DNA from: Agarophyton chilense
Lineage: Eukaryota; Rhodophyta; Florideophyceae; Gracilariales; Gracilariaceae
Assembly: GCA_030374765.1 (NCBI GenBank)
Contig: JARGXX010000013.1
Span: 1,054,001-1,118,000 of the forward strand
Direction: 5' to 3'
DNA: 64,000 nucleotides
The position numbers and the translations under genes were made by a program. The notes beneath the pieces were generated by a model. It was not told where the DNA came from. It did not search any database and saw only the letters and a program-made list of their open reading frames with translations. Below, in pieces: positions 21,047 to 30,700 of the stretch. Every line of letters begins with the position of its first letter. Position 1 is the stretch's first letter.

Positions 21047-21713
21047 TGTAGTATTCTTCTATGTCGGGGAACCCTATAGGATGATTTTTCGCGAAGTCGC
21101 GGTTGGAACTCATAAGTGAGTGATGTCATCAAACTTGTGATATGAAACCGCACACCGCGTAGAATGCCAGGAGGCAGGGTACATTAGTGGAACACGTGGC
21201 ATCACGAGTGGAGTGGCTTGCAACGGCGCATGTAGTGGCGATCCACGTGGCAGGTTTTACTACCCTTTGTAGCTAGACGTCCATTAGGGACCATACGCAT
21301 ACAGTGGTTTGGCTAAGTGGCTGACCACTGGGTATTATTTATATATTTATTTGGGCACTCACCCTGTCACACAGTATATAGTGTACCAGAGGTGAGCGCC
21401 GACTCCGAGTAAAGGGGACAACATGGGCATCATGACTATTCTGTTCCTCGCTTAGGATTCCTTAACCGGAGATCCGGACGAGCCATAATAGACAGTCAGC
21501 CCCCAACCACTTCACGAGCCGTCTCGTACCTACGTTCCATCAACGTTTTACAGTTGCACTGTTCACCCTCGCTGGTGAGTAGTGGCCTTACACCCCACTT
21601 CCAGCTCGCTGGTGTTGTAGCTCTACCACCCCTTTTACTTCGCCGCAAACGACCCATCGGCAGTCCGAGCGCTGTCGCAGGTGTCTGCTCTCTCCGTTAG
21701 AGCGGATACTACT
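21047..21713 (+). repeat. 3' LTR of element B (about 667 bp)
   Basis: It starts TGTAGTATTCT after a GAGGGG purine tract and ends near ACTACT, where the 5' LTR has ACTACA. It has the same AT box and stem-loop as the 5' LTR (about 21331-21400) but lacks about 50 bp present in the latter. Confidence 0.85.
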
Positions 21714-22556
21714 ATTTCGCTCGCTTGAGGACTGGCTTGGTCTGTGACAAGCTATACGGCTATTGCGTGCCGACGGCTGGTTAGGACCGGAGGTGCACAC
21801 TGGTGGGACACGTGGACTGCACGGATGCCGACGCTCGAGTGTGAGGCGTGCCACACGTGGCCCGGATTCTACCTAATGGTTAGTATTATTTAATATTATT
21901 TAGTATTTCTTTAGCTACGCTATCGCTATCAAGTGTCTATTTTTCGGGCGCGCACCCACTGTCAGGGGCCGCGCGCCACACTACTTAGGAGGTTGAGCAC
22001 TGCTCCCCAGTAAACATCCACTTGGGAGATCCGGAGGAGAGGGTCTTGGCTCTGAACTTTTCGCCTTCGGCGCGTCTTCACCGCATACTGCATGAGCGCC
22101 CGTTGCACGTTAGTTCATCCACCCCTCTGTCGACTAGAGTGCTACCACCACCGTGGGTTCATATTTAATCGCCGACACTTGTCGTAGCCTCGCCCCTGTA
22201 TAGGGTTTCGCCCCCGTTTTCCTCTTGTTCTCCTTTTTGGCTCTCGTGAGTGGCCGCGTCACTCACCTCGCTCGCCCCCCTCATACGAGTGTTTCCTCGC
22301 TCCTTTTCCGACAATCGCCGTGATACTGCTCCGCCTAGGATTGGTCACACCCCGGACTGTGCCGTGCTCACCTAAGCACACTAGGTATATCCCGCCGGAT
22401 TGGCCTCGATCTTACACCCGACTCCGTCGTGCCTTTCCAGAGTGGCTCTGTTTCTGTGCTCCGCTGGGACGCGTCTCCTCTGCCTGAGGCGTGTCTCTCA
22501 AGAGAGGAAGATCCCGAAAATCTTCGTGGTGTCTCCGCTCCAAGGGTTGTCCTACA
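21714..22556 (+). repeat. LTR or LTR fragment of another family, related to the A and C LTRs
   Basis: Directly abutting the element B 3' LTR is a stretch with the A/C-type LTR layout: an AT-rich box near 21880-21910, a GC-rich inverted repeat (GGGCGCGC...GCGCGCC) near 21957-21980, TCTTGGCTCT at 22044-22053, and an end GTTGTCCTACA at 22546-22556 identical to the element C LTR end. It is not followed by the common primer-binding site, so it is a solo LTR or a fragment. The left edge is uncertain. Confidence 0.6.
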
Positions 22557-22699
22557 GTATCCACTGGGTAACGGAAAGCGAAAGAAATGAATGCCTTCCA
22601 ATGTTCAAATAAGCGAACACCTCCTACATTTTGAAGCCATGTGATAGGCATATCAATAAAACCTTTAAACCACCCTTATGAGTTACACGAGGTGAATAA
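22557..22699. other. Short spacer between two LTRs
   Basis: Unique-looking DNA between the A/C-type LTR and the inverted solo LTR. No gene is seen. Confidence 0.5.
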
Positions 22700-23366
22700 T
22701 GTAGTATCCACTCTATCGGAGAGAGCAGACACCTGCGACAGCGTTTGGACTGCCGATGGGTCGCTTGCGGCGAAAGAAAAGGGGTGGTAGAGCTACAACA
22801 CCAGCGAGCTGGAAGTGGGGTGTAAGGCCACTACTCGCCAGCGAGGGTGAACAGTGCAACTGTAAAACGTTGATGGAACGTAGGTACGAGACGGCTCGTG
22901 AAGTGGTTGGGGGCTGACTATCTATTATAGCTCGTCCGGATATCCGGTTAAGGAATCCTAAGCGAGGAACAGAATAGTCATGATGCCCATGTTGTCTCCT
23001 TTCCTTGGAGTCGGTGCTCACCTCTGGTACACTATATACTGTGTGCCAGGGTGAGTGCCCAAATAAATATATAAATAATACCCAGTGGTCAGCCACTTAG
23101 CCAAACCACTATATGGGTATGGTCCCTAATGAACGTCTAGCTACAAAGGGTAGTAAAACCAGCCACGTGGATCGCCACTACATGCGCCGTTGCAAGCCAC
23201 TCCACTCGTGATACCACGTGTCCCACTAAGACATTCTGCCTCTAGGCATCCTACGCGGTGTGCCGTTTCATATCACAAGTTTGATGACATCACTCACTTA
23301 TGGGTTCCAACCGCGACTTCGCGAAAAACCAACATATCGGATTCCACGACATAGTAGAATACTACT
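22700..23366 (-). repeat. Solo LTR of the element B family, inverted
   Basis: It starts TGTAGTATCC, the complement of the GGATACTACA end of the B LTR, and ends CATAGTAGAATACTACT, the complement of the B LTR start with one terminal change. The stem-loop and AT box occur in reverse near 23025-23090. The flanks AATAA (22695-22699) and AATAG (23367-23371) agree at four of five bases, compatible with an aged target-site duplication. No internal sequence remains, as expected after LTR-LTR recombination. Confidence 0.8.
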
Positions 23367-24740
23367 AATAGCACAGGTCTGCAGTTCCTGAAACCCGTAT
23401 ACCGCAGTTCAATCTTGCGTGTGACGTATACGAGCATTATACGATTTCAATACGAGAAATCAAAGCAGCCTTCGAAGCTATCGAGTTGTTTCCGTTCTCA
23501 CATCAGTATGCGATTCGTTTCAAAACAGCCCATCTGGAACATTTTATGGTATCAAAACCATAAAATGGTTCTAATGCAACTAGAATTTGTGCGGTTCAAT
23601 TACACAGCTCGGATCGTGAATTCTATCGGAAGAATTGAACAATGTCTGAGTGTAAAGAAAGTGAATAATGGAAGATAAAAATGTTTATAGAACTTGTGAA
23701 GAAGTCAAAAAATACTTATAGCATAATCATGGAAACCGTCTCTTTTTACGCATGGAACACGCGTGTATCACAGCAGAGCATAAAAAATCGAATTTGGTTG
23801 TCTTAGAATGTGAGGGTCCAATAGAGTATAATACGGCCCGCGAGATTATATAGGATCGTCAAAAAAAAGAAAAAGGAAAATCCAGCTGACAGCCAAGGAG
23901 TTCAGAAGTAAATATTCCAAGTGAAAAACCAAAGAGATGGCAAATAGACATTGTGAAAAAAGAGATAAGAACAGAAACTTTACCGTGCACAATAGAATTC
24001 TAAGAAAACAGGTAATCGCTTTTTGGGCTAGTGAAAGTAGTGCTGGAATGTGGAGGTGAAAAAATAGTCGTAACGTGCTCATTGGAATGTCAATAAAACG
24101 AAATGCCGCCACTTCTGATGTAATTTGTATGGTATCAGAAATTATTGCTGGGCTCATTTGGGGTGCCGTCGGTGTGGTATAGTGGATCCGAGCGGGTTTT
24201 CAGGTAAGAAGGGCGTGGTCAGGAATGATTGAAAGTGGCCTGGTTGCACACGTGTGCGAAGATGGCACGCCGGACGGACATGTACAGTAGGTTACCAAGT
24301 AACATAGTTGTAGATAGTTGGCGCACCCCACCTCGTTACATTTTCGCCACGTGGGTGCAGGCACCACTACGAACTGTAATGCGGGTTGCAGCTCGGAGGT
24401 GCACACTACTTATGCACTTCCGCTCCCCGCCACCCTCCAAACAGTAAAGGGTAAGCACCACCGTCCCAATCTAAGTATCGTTTTTATAGCAGACCTGAAG
24501 CGTTACTCCGTACGGGATATATACAGGTTTACAAGCCGTTCGGACTCTTCACGCGTACTTCGATCGGGCCTGACGTTCCCAACCGCCCAGTTTCCCTACG
24601 ACTGCCCGGTGCTGGCGCTCGTCTCCACGCGTCACCGTTCCCCGACCGGCCTCGTGTGACACGCAAGCCCTGCTTACGGACTCCGCACGGGTCGCGCCTC
24701 TAGGAAACTTATACGTCTTTCGACGCTATCTCAAAGTTGC
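23367..24740. other. No gene recognised
   Basis: Positions 23367-24180 are AT-rich with short frames only. Positions 24180-24740 become GC-richer and could hold a piece of another LTR, but I find no matching copy in the window. Confidence 0.4.
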
Positions 24741-25604
24741 TGTAGGACAATGCCCCCAAGGGGGAAAACCTACGAAGACGTCCGGATCTTCCTCTCACGA
24801 GGTAACCGGCGCGGTAGAGCCCTCCCAGGGATCGGCGCGCAATGCCGGGTGTAAGCCGGAGCCGAACCGTCGCGACGGGCGCAGGGAGGCTGAAAGAAGC
24901 CGAGAATATCCGCCGAAGCGGTGCTTGCGTATCCTCTGAGGAGGCAAAACCCACGAGAGTGGCGAGCACGACAGGTGTCAGTGCGAGCCGCAAGAGCGGG
25001 AATCGCCCAATGAAGGGGAGGAAAAGGGAAGGAAAATGGGAACGGAGGCAAGAGGGGGAGGTTGACCACGAGTCGCAAGAGGGGACTCGGGAATAGCCGG
25101 CACTGCCGGGTGTAGCAAACCGTATACACGGGTGGAACCACGAAAGTGGGAATAGATACCCAACACACGAAGGCTGCTTGAACGTCCAAGGGGGTTGGGA
25201 AGCCGTGCACCACGGGAAATCCCTCCGTAAGGAGTGGTATATCCGCGCAGGCGGTTCGACCCAGAGCCAAGATCTGGAAGACCAAGATCAACCTTGTTGG
25301 GGAGACTTTACTGGACCGGCGGCCGCGAGGCCGGTGGCCTAAGTACTGTAGTCACCGTAGAATAGAATAAATAAAGTGTATCCTAAATAGCTAAATGCCC
25401 GTCTAACAAAGGGGCCAATCTGGCGGCCACGTGTCGCGCGGGCGCTGCGGCCACGTGTATGGCACCCGGTCCCGCCGGTGCATCACCGGCGTTCCGGCCA
25501 TCGCCGTGAAAACGGATTACTCCTACTCATAACGAGGTTGCACGCCGGAGGCTCCGGAAAAAACTTAAGTCCCCAAAAACCTCCCTGGAGGACGTTGCTC
25601 TTCA
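24741..25604 (-). repeat. 3' LTR of element C (864 bp)
   Basis: On the plus strand it reads TGTAGGACAA to GCTCTTCA, so both ends are TG...CA. It matches 35273-36133 at about 98.5%. In element orientation it holds AT-rich DNA (TTTATTTATTCTATTC) followed by a GC-rich hairpin around the GCGGCCGC palindrome (25319-25338), then TCTTGGCTCT (minus, 25263-25272). A 173-codon frame inside it is shared with the other LTR but looks like a chance frame. Confidence 0.92.
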
Positions 25605-25616
25605 TATCCCCCCCCT
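25605..25616 (-). other. Polypurine tract of element C
   Basis: On the minus strand AAGGGGGGGATA lies immediately before the 3' LTR, the usual place for plus-strand DNA priming in LTR elements. Confidence 0.75.
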
Positions 25617-25651
25617 TAAGACAGGGCGAACACATCGAAGAGGAAGTTGGC

Positions 25652-27427
25652 ATGGCAGCTCGTCATGATAAGAGCGCGTCCGACACCGGGTCTCCGGAAA
25701 CCAACACACCTTCACCAAGGATCCCACGCACGCTCTTCGCTTCCGATTCCAACCACAGCACACCAACACGCACCATGTCCAACCTCGACCGTCATAACAC
25801 ATCCGCGACTCCCGCCCTTGGCAGTTCCACCGGATTCCGGTCCGCGCCCCACCCTGGGGATGTTACCAACCTCGCGTACGAAGACCGCCGTATTGGCGCC
25901 CGCTTTCGCGGACAGGCGGACCCACCGCAGTGGCCTACGTACGACGCCCTTGTGGGTGCAAATCCGAGAACTCGGCATGGCTCCGCGATGTTGCGGTATG
26001 CGCCTTGGTTTCACACATTGGCTGTCTGCGACGAGGATTTGATCCAATCCTACACCGATAATTCGGAGATACTCCCGGGCGACCTGCCCGGCGTGGTGAC
26101 CATGTCTTGGGATTGGCGTAATCGCATCGCCATCCCGGTACACCACATACTCCGCCGACGCGGAGAATCCTCTGCGGAGGCTCAGGCCACGCTTGTGCGG
26201 ATCGCTTATCTCAGGCACCATCGGGCGCCTTTCGAGTTCCCGATACCGCCAAAGGTCGAATTCGACGTCCACCTTTACCGCACTCGCGGGGAAATGTCGT
26301 ACTGTGGCCATCTTAACGGATTGGAATCCATTGCTTGGAGGTGCACACCGATCGCTCGGCAAGAAGCCCTTTGCTGGGCACGACCGATTCTTCGGGCAGA
26401 GTTCCGCTACCAACCGCGGCAGTCGCGCTCGAACTTCCTTCAGAACTTCATCCGCGATGAGCGGCGTTGTCGGGCCCGGACCGGGTATTTCGTACCGTAC
26501 CAGAACACGGAGATTGAGCGCATCGCGCCTGCTCACCGACGTGGTCAGTACGTCAGTCTCCCAGACTGGAGGTCCTCCTTGGAGGCGTGCTGGGGTTGCT
26601 TCATTGAGCTGCCGCCAGTCTTCACCTATGTAGGGTCGTCGTTCTTGAACGATCCCCAGTCGGGGTGGTGGTCCGTCGTGGTAAGCGAATGGGCCGTCCG
26701 CACTGCGGCTTTTATCCTCGCTGAGGCGTACGACCAATACCGATTGTGGTACGTGCCACCGCGTGTGCGGGCTGCGATCCGCCGTTTGGACATGCGCATC
26801 CCCCTCGGGGGCGAGGCGAACGAAGAAGAGATGCTGGGCCTCCTCGACTTTGTGGAGGGGGTCCAGTGGGATGAGGTCCCGCTGGAGAACTCCCAACGCA
26901 TTCAACCGCGTCGCGGGTCTGGCCCCGGATTCGGGAGGAATACCGCGCTAGCGAAGGATTTCATCTACTTCGACCCCTGGGAGTACCACGAGATCAGCCG
27001 CGAGGAAGCGGAAGCCAACCGGCATGCGCCGCGTGAAGTCCCGCCCGACCACCCGCGAGGGTATGTCGACTCTAGCGACTATTACCGCGGCTATGTGGAT
27101 GGTGACCCGATGGTCGACGTCGAACTGGAGGATTCGGGTTACGCTCCGATGGAGGATGAAGAGTCCGGCGAGGCCGGTGAGGGGTCCGTTGAATACGGTG
27201 GTGCGGCTCCATCCGGGGCTGCTGATGCCGTGCGAACGGATTCCTATCCGACTCCATCGGTGGCGGGCCCGCCCGCAACTGCCGCTGGCGCGGAGCAGAG
27301 CGAGGTCATCGCGCGCTTCCTTCGGGAGGTGGGGCTTCGCCCTCCCGAGATCTCGGGTGATGTGGCGGCCATGCGAGATGCCTTTGCCAACCGCCTGGGC
27401 GGGGGTCCACCTCGTGCGGAGGAATGA
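25652..27427 (+). CDS. Intact antisense accessory protein of element C, unknown function
   Basis: ATG 25652 lies 47 bp inside the 3' LTR and opens a 591-residue frame on the strand opposite gag-pol. I recognise no domain, transmembrane segment, signal peptide or zinc motif. Residues 1-100 are Ser/Thr/Pro-rich. The middle is globular-looking and rich in Trp, Tyr and Arg, with blocks conserved in element B or at the left edge of the window: APWFHTLAVCDEDLI, LPGDLPGVVTMSWDW, RPILRAEFRY, GYFVPYQNTEIERI, YVGSSFLNDPQSGWWSVV, DFIYFDPWEYHEISREEA. The last 150 residues are acidic and Gly/Ala-rich and end in a conserved helix-like block (EVIARFLREVGLRPPEI). It converges with pol, leaving a 333-bp gap. 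Possible roles are a regulator, an RNA- or DNA-binding factor, or a particle component; none is shown by sequence. Confidence 0.75.
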   Translation: MAARHDKSASDTGSPETNTPSPRIPRTLFASDSNHSTPTRTMSNLDRHNTSATPALGSSTGFRSAPHPGDVTNLAYEDRRIGARFRGQADPPQWPTYDALVGANPRTRHGSAMLRYAPWFHTLAVCDEDLIQSYTDNSEILPGDLPGVVTMSWDWRNRIAIPVHHILRRRGESSAEAQATLVRIAYLRHHRAPFEFPIPPKVEFDVHLYRTRGEMSYCGHLNGLESIAWRCTPIARQEALCWARPILRAEFRYQPRQSRSNFLQNFIRDERRCRARTGYFVPYQNTEIERIAPAHRRGQYVSLPDWRSSLEACWGCFIELPPVFTYVGSSFLNDPQSGWWSVVVSEWAVRTAAFILAEAYDQYRLWYVPPRVRAAIRRLDMRIPLGGEANEEEMLGLLDFVEGVQWDEVPLENSQRIQPRRGSGPGFGRNTALAKDFIYFDPWEYHEISREEAEANRHAPREVPPDHPRGYVDSSDYYRGYVDGDPMVDVELEDSGYAPMEDEESGEAGEGSVEYGGAAPSGAADAVRTDSYPTPSVAGPPATAAGAEQSEVIARFLREVGLRPPEISGDVAAMRDAFANRLGGGPPRAEE

Positions 27428-27760
27428 CCGCAGCTTCCGGTAGAATGTAGGGCGGCGCCACTAGGCCGCCCTTGCCGGTAGTGAGAAATAAAAAGAAGAA
27501 AGTCGCCTTTCCGACGCCTTTTCCGAAGTCCGCTTCTTTCTTTCCGGGGTACCGGCCTTCTACCGGGGTTCGGGCGTTGCAGGGAACCAGCCTAGCTGGG
27601 AGTTCTGTGTTTGACGGTGGGCGCTTCGCGCGCGGACCAGGTAACTGGCACGACCACCAACGACGTTGGGGTAGCGTGAGCGGTTGCTTCCTTCCCCGCG
27701 TTGGGGCATGGACGGAGATGGCGCGTGGCGCCATCAGCCATTCCATTCCGTGTTCACGGT
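27428..27760. other. Gap between convergent antisense ORF and pol of element C
   Basis: 333 bp between the stop of the antisense ORF and the stop of the chromodomain frame. Transcripts from both strands would end or overlap here. No terminator motif is obvious. Confidence 0.4.
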
Positions 27761-30700
27761 TTATCCCTCTTGGGGGTTCACCAGCGTGGCTGGGAGTGCG
27801 GTCCCCGCAAGGCGGTGGTATCGCATTACCGCAGAGCGCGGGAGGTGCTCGATGGGCTCTGGAGTGTCCCACTCCGGCCCGTATCCGTACGAGCGGGTCC
27901 GGTACTGGAGCACCCCGTGCCCATCGTATCTATGTCCGACGATTCGGTCGAGGACGTACTCCTGCACGTAAACTTGCCGGCCTTGCCGGGTGGTGGTGAC
28001 CTGAGCCTCAGCGCCGCGTGGTGCTGGGCTCGTCGTCGCCTGTTCCGGGTCACCCGGTTTGTCATTCCGCTCCGCGGTTCTTGCCGGGTTGCCGGGGCTG
28101 CCGTACCGCTTCGCGGAAGTTGCCGGCGCGGCCGGGTTGTGTTTCTGCTGGGCGGTAGGGGCTTCCCTGAAGTCCGCCCTTACCGCGAGTTTGCGAGGGT
28201 CCTTCCGTCTTGGTGACGGTTCGCCGGAGGCCTCCGCTTGATTTGCGACATGCAGCGTTCCCATTGGTGGGCAGTTTCCGCTGTGCGGGGCGCCGTGGGC
28301 GGTGAGTGGTTCACCGTCCCGGCGATCCGCCTCCGCGGGGTGGCTGTCAGCCAATGACCGGGATGCCGGGTGCCCATTGGTCCGATCTTCCGCCCGGTTT
28401 ACGTGACCTTGAGGACGGGTGGTCCGACCGTCGCGGACGGTTGGCTCCGATTGTTCGGCAAGGGAGGCTGTTTTCGACTTGTTGTCGCGCCTCTTTTCCT
28501 TCATGGGGTTCGTACCGTTCTCAAGAGTGGCTGGCTAGATCTGCTTGCGCAGCGCCCGCCGGAGTACCGGTATCGCCCGAAACGCTCGGCGTGCGACCGC
28601 GAATGTGCGGGGAGCCCTCAGTTGCTTCCACGCGATGCGGAGCGTCCGTAGGGTCTCGCTTCCCGGCTTCGGGTCTTCGAGCGCCTTGGTTGCCCTTGCG
28701 GGGTTGCGTGGCGGTCGGGTTGGCCGCCGCGTCCCGCGGGAGCGGATTGGCGTCCGGCGACGATGCCGGTTGCCCGCTCGGGGGCCTTGCCCGGGGTGTC
28801 CGGTTAAATTTCCGTTGCAACGTCGATGCTTCCGCGATTGAGCGGGTCCCCTTCCCCTCCTTAGACGGAACGACGGGTGATGGTGGGCTAACCGCATGGC
28901 GGGTATTAATACCGCTGCGCAGCGCCCGTAAGGGTAGCTGGCCGTGAGGGCCAGGTGTTTCCGGCACTGCTGGTGGTTCCGATAAAGTCGGTATATCGGA
29001 GAGACCCCGTGAGGGGTGCGGTACCACGGCGGGGCGTGGTGCCACTGTTGTACCCGTGGTATCCGAGGCCGTTTCGACGGGGGCTGATGCGTTTTCCGCC
29101 TGCGGCGGTGGGGCGGCTACGATGCGGTCTTGTAAAAGACGTTCTTGGTCGCCGTTCTTGTCCACCACAACGGTGCCGGGGAGGGAGGACACGACCCGGA
29201 ACGGACCTTCAGCGACAGGGGAGAGCTTGTGACGCTTGTCGGTCCGGGGGTTGTAGTACTCCCGGCGAACGAACACGTAGGTTCCCGGCTTGGGCGGTGC
29301 CGGTAGTGGTCCGCGTAAGCGGTTATCAAAATCCCGCTTGTAGGCGGCCTGGGCACGTTCCATGGACTTCCGGGCGACCGGTACGAGCTTGGTAAGCCAG
29401 TTCTTCCACTTGAGGCGGTATTGACCCACGGATGGGAAAGAGTTGACCCTGTGTTGGGGTTCGACCGCCACTGGCGGGGGTGTCCTGGAGAGCACAAGCT
29501 CGAAGGGAGTCAGACCGGTTGTCCGGTGAACCTGCGTGTTGTAGGCGTAGGTGATAGCATCAGAATAAATGTCCCATGTCCTTGGGTGATCGGATACGTA
29601 GGAGCGTAGCGACGCGAGTAGGGTGCGGTTGAAGCGTTCCACCTGCCCGTTTGTTTGCGGGTGGTAGGTGGTAGTAAACAGGTTCTTGACGTCGAGGATG
29701 CGGCAGACGTCCTGAAAGAACTTAGAGGCGAACTGCTTACCGTTATCGGATAGAACCTCTATCGGAGGGCCATAAACGAACGCCCAGTGCGCAACGAAGG
29801 CGTTCGCAACCGTGAAAGCGGTGATCTTCCGTAAAGGTACGGTGCGCACCAGCTTCGAAAAGCGGTCAGTGCTAACCAAGAGGAACTTGTTTCCCTTGCG
29901 CGTCTTGAATAGAGGCCCGAGAATGTCGATTGCGACAAACTCGAGGGGCGCCCTTGCGGGGAAAAGCTTCATCCGTTTGGAGTGCTTCCGGAGTGTCACC
30001 CGGTTCTTTGCGCATTGGGTGCAGAACTGCACCGTAGCGTAGCAATCAACCGCCATAGCGGGCCAATAAAAGCCCCTTCGCAGGGTTAGATAAAGTTTTC
30101 TCCCACCGGAGTGTCCCCCGAGGGTCGGGTAGTGTGAGAGGTGAAGCACCCTGGTTTGCAGGGTGTGGGGGACCACGATCTGGGATCGGTGGTCCACCGT
30201 CCGGACGAGGTAACCGATGTCGTTTACCTCGAACGGGAGGTCCACTCCACCGTTTAGGCGGGCCCGTATGCGCGTGCAGAACGGGTCGCCGAACTGTTCT
30301 CGGATCATCTCCTCGGTGGAGATGGGTACAAAGGTCCCGGGTACGGGTGTTTCATTCTCGCGCGCTGCGAGTAGCTCATCCATTTCCATGGTGTTTTCCC
30401 CGGTTTCGGTCCAATCCGACTCCGTCGGTGTTTCCCCTTCCAAGGTAAAGCACGGGATCTCGTCGACCTCCGGGTCGGCAAGTGCTTCACCTGTCGTAGG
30501 TAATCGAGAGAGGGCGTCTGCTTGGGTGTTCTGGACACCCTTTTTGTAGACGACCTCGAAGTCGAATTACGCTAGGCGGAGGCGCCACCGCATTAAGCGG
30601 CCAGAAGGATCTGCGATGTTCAGAAGCCACCTCAACGAGGCATGGTCCGTGTACACGGTGAAATGAACGCCCATGAGGTATGGGCGCAGAGTGGATAGCG

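Larger units (their letters stand above)
11077..21713 (+). mobile_element. Degenerate Ty3/gypsy chromovirus with antisense ORF (element B)
   Basis: The order is 5' LTR, primer-binding site, gag, pol in the -1 frame with protease, reverse transcriptase, RNase H, integrase and chromodomain, a short tandem repeat, an accessory ORF on the opposite strand, and the 3' LTR. All coding parts are broken by stops, frameshifts and a deletion. The two LTRs differ by many substitutions and an indel of about 50 bp, so this is an old copy. The outer flanks (TGTGG on the left, ATTTC on the right) show no target-site duplication. Confidence 0.85.

Noticed and set aside
24770-25291. 173-codon minus-strand frame inside the 3' LTR of element C, repeated at 35302-35823
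   Set aside because: It is conserved in both copies only because the LTRs are near-identical. Composition looks like an antisense shadow of GC-rich LTR, and no similar frame exists in the A or B LTRs.
25712-26905. 397-codon minus-strand frame opposite the antisense ORF of element C
   Set aside because: It overlaps the conserved plus-strand frame and lacks a counterpart in B. GC-rich coding DNA often leaves such long shadow frames.
25652-27427. Antisense ORF as a retroviral envelope gene
   Set aside because: It is on the wrong strand, with no signal peptide, no transmembrane segment and no fusion-peptide-like region.
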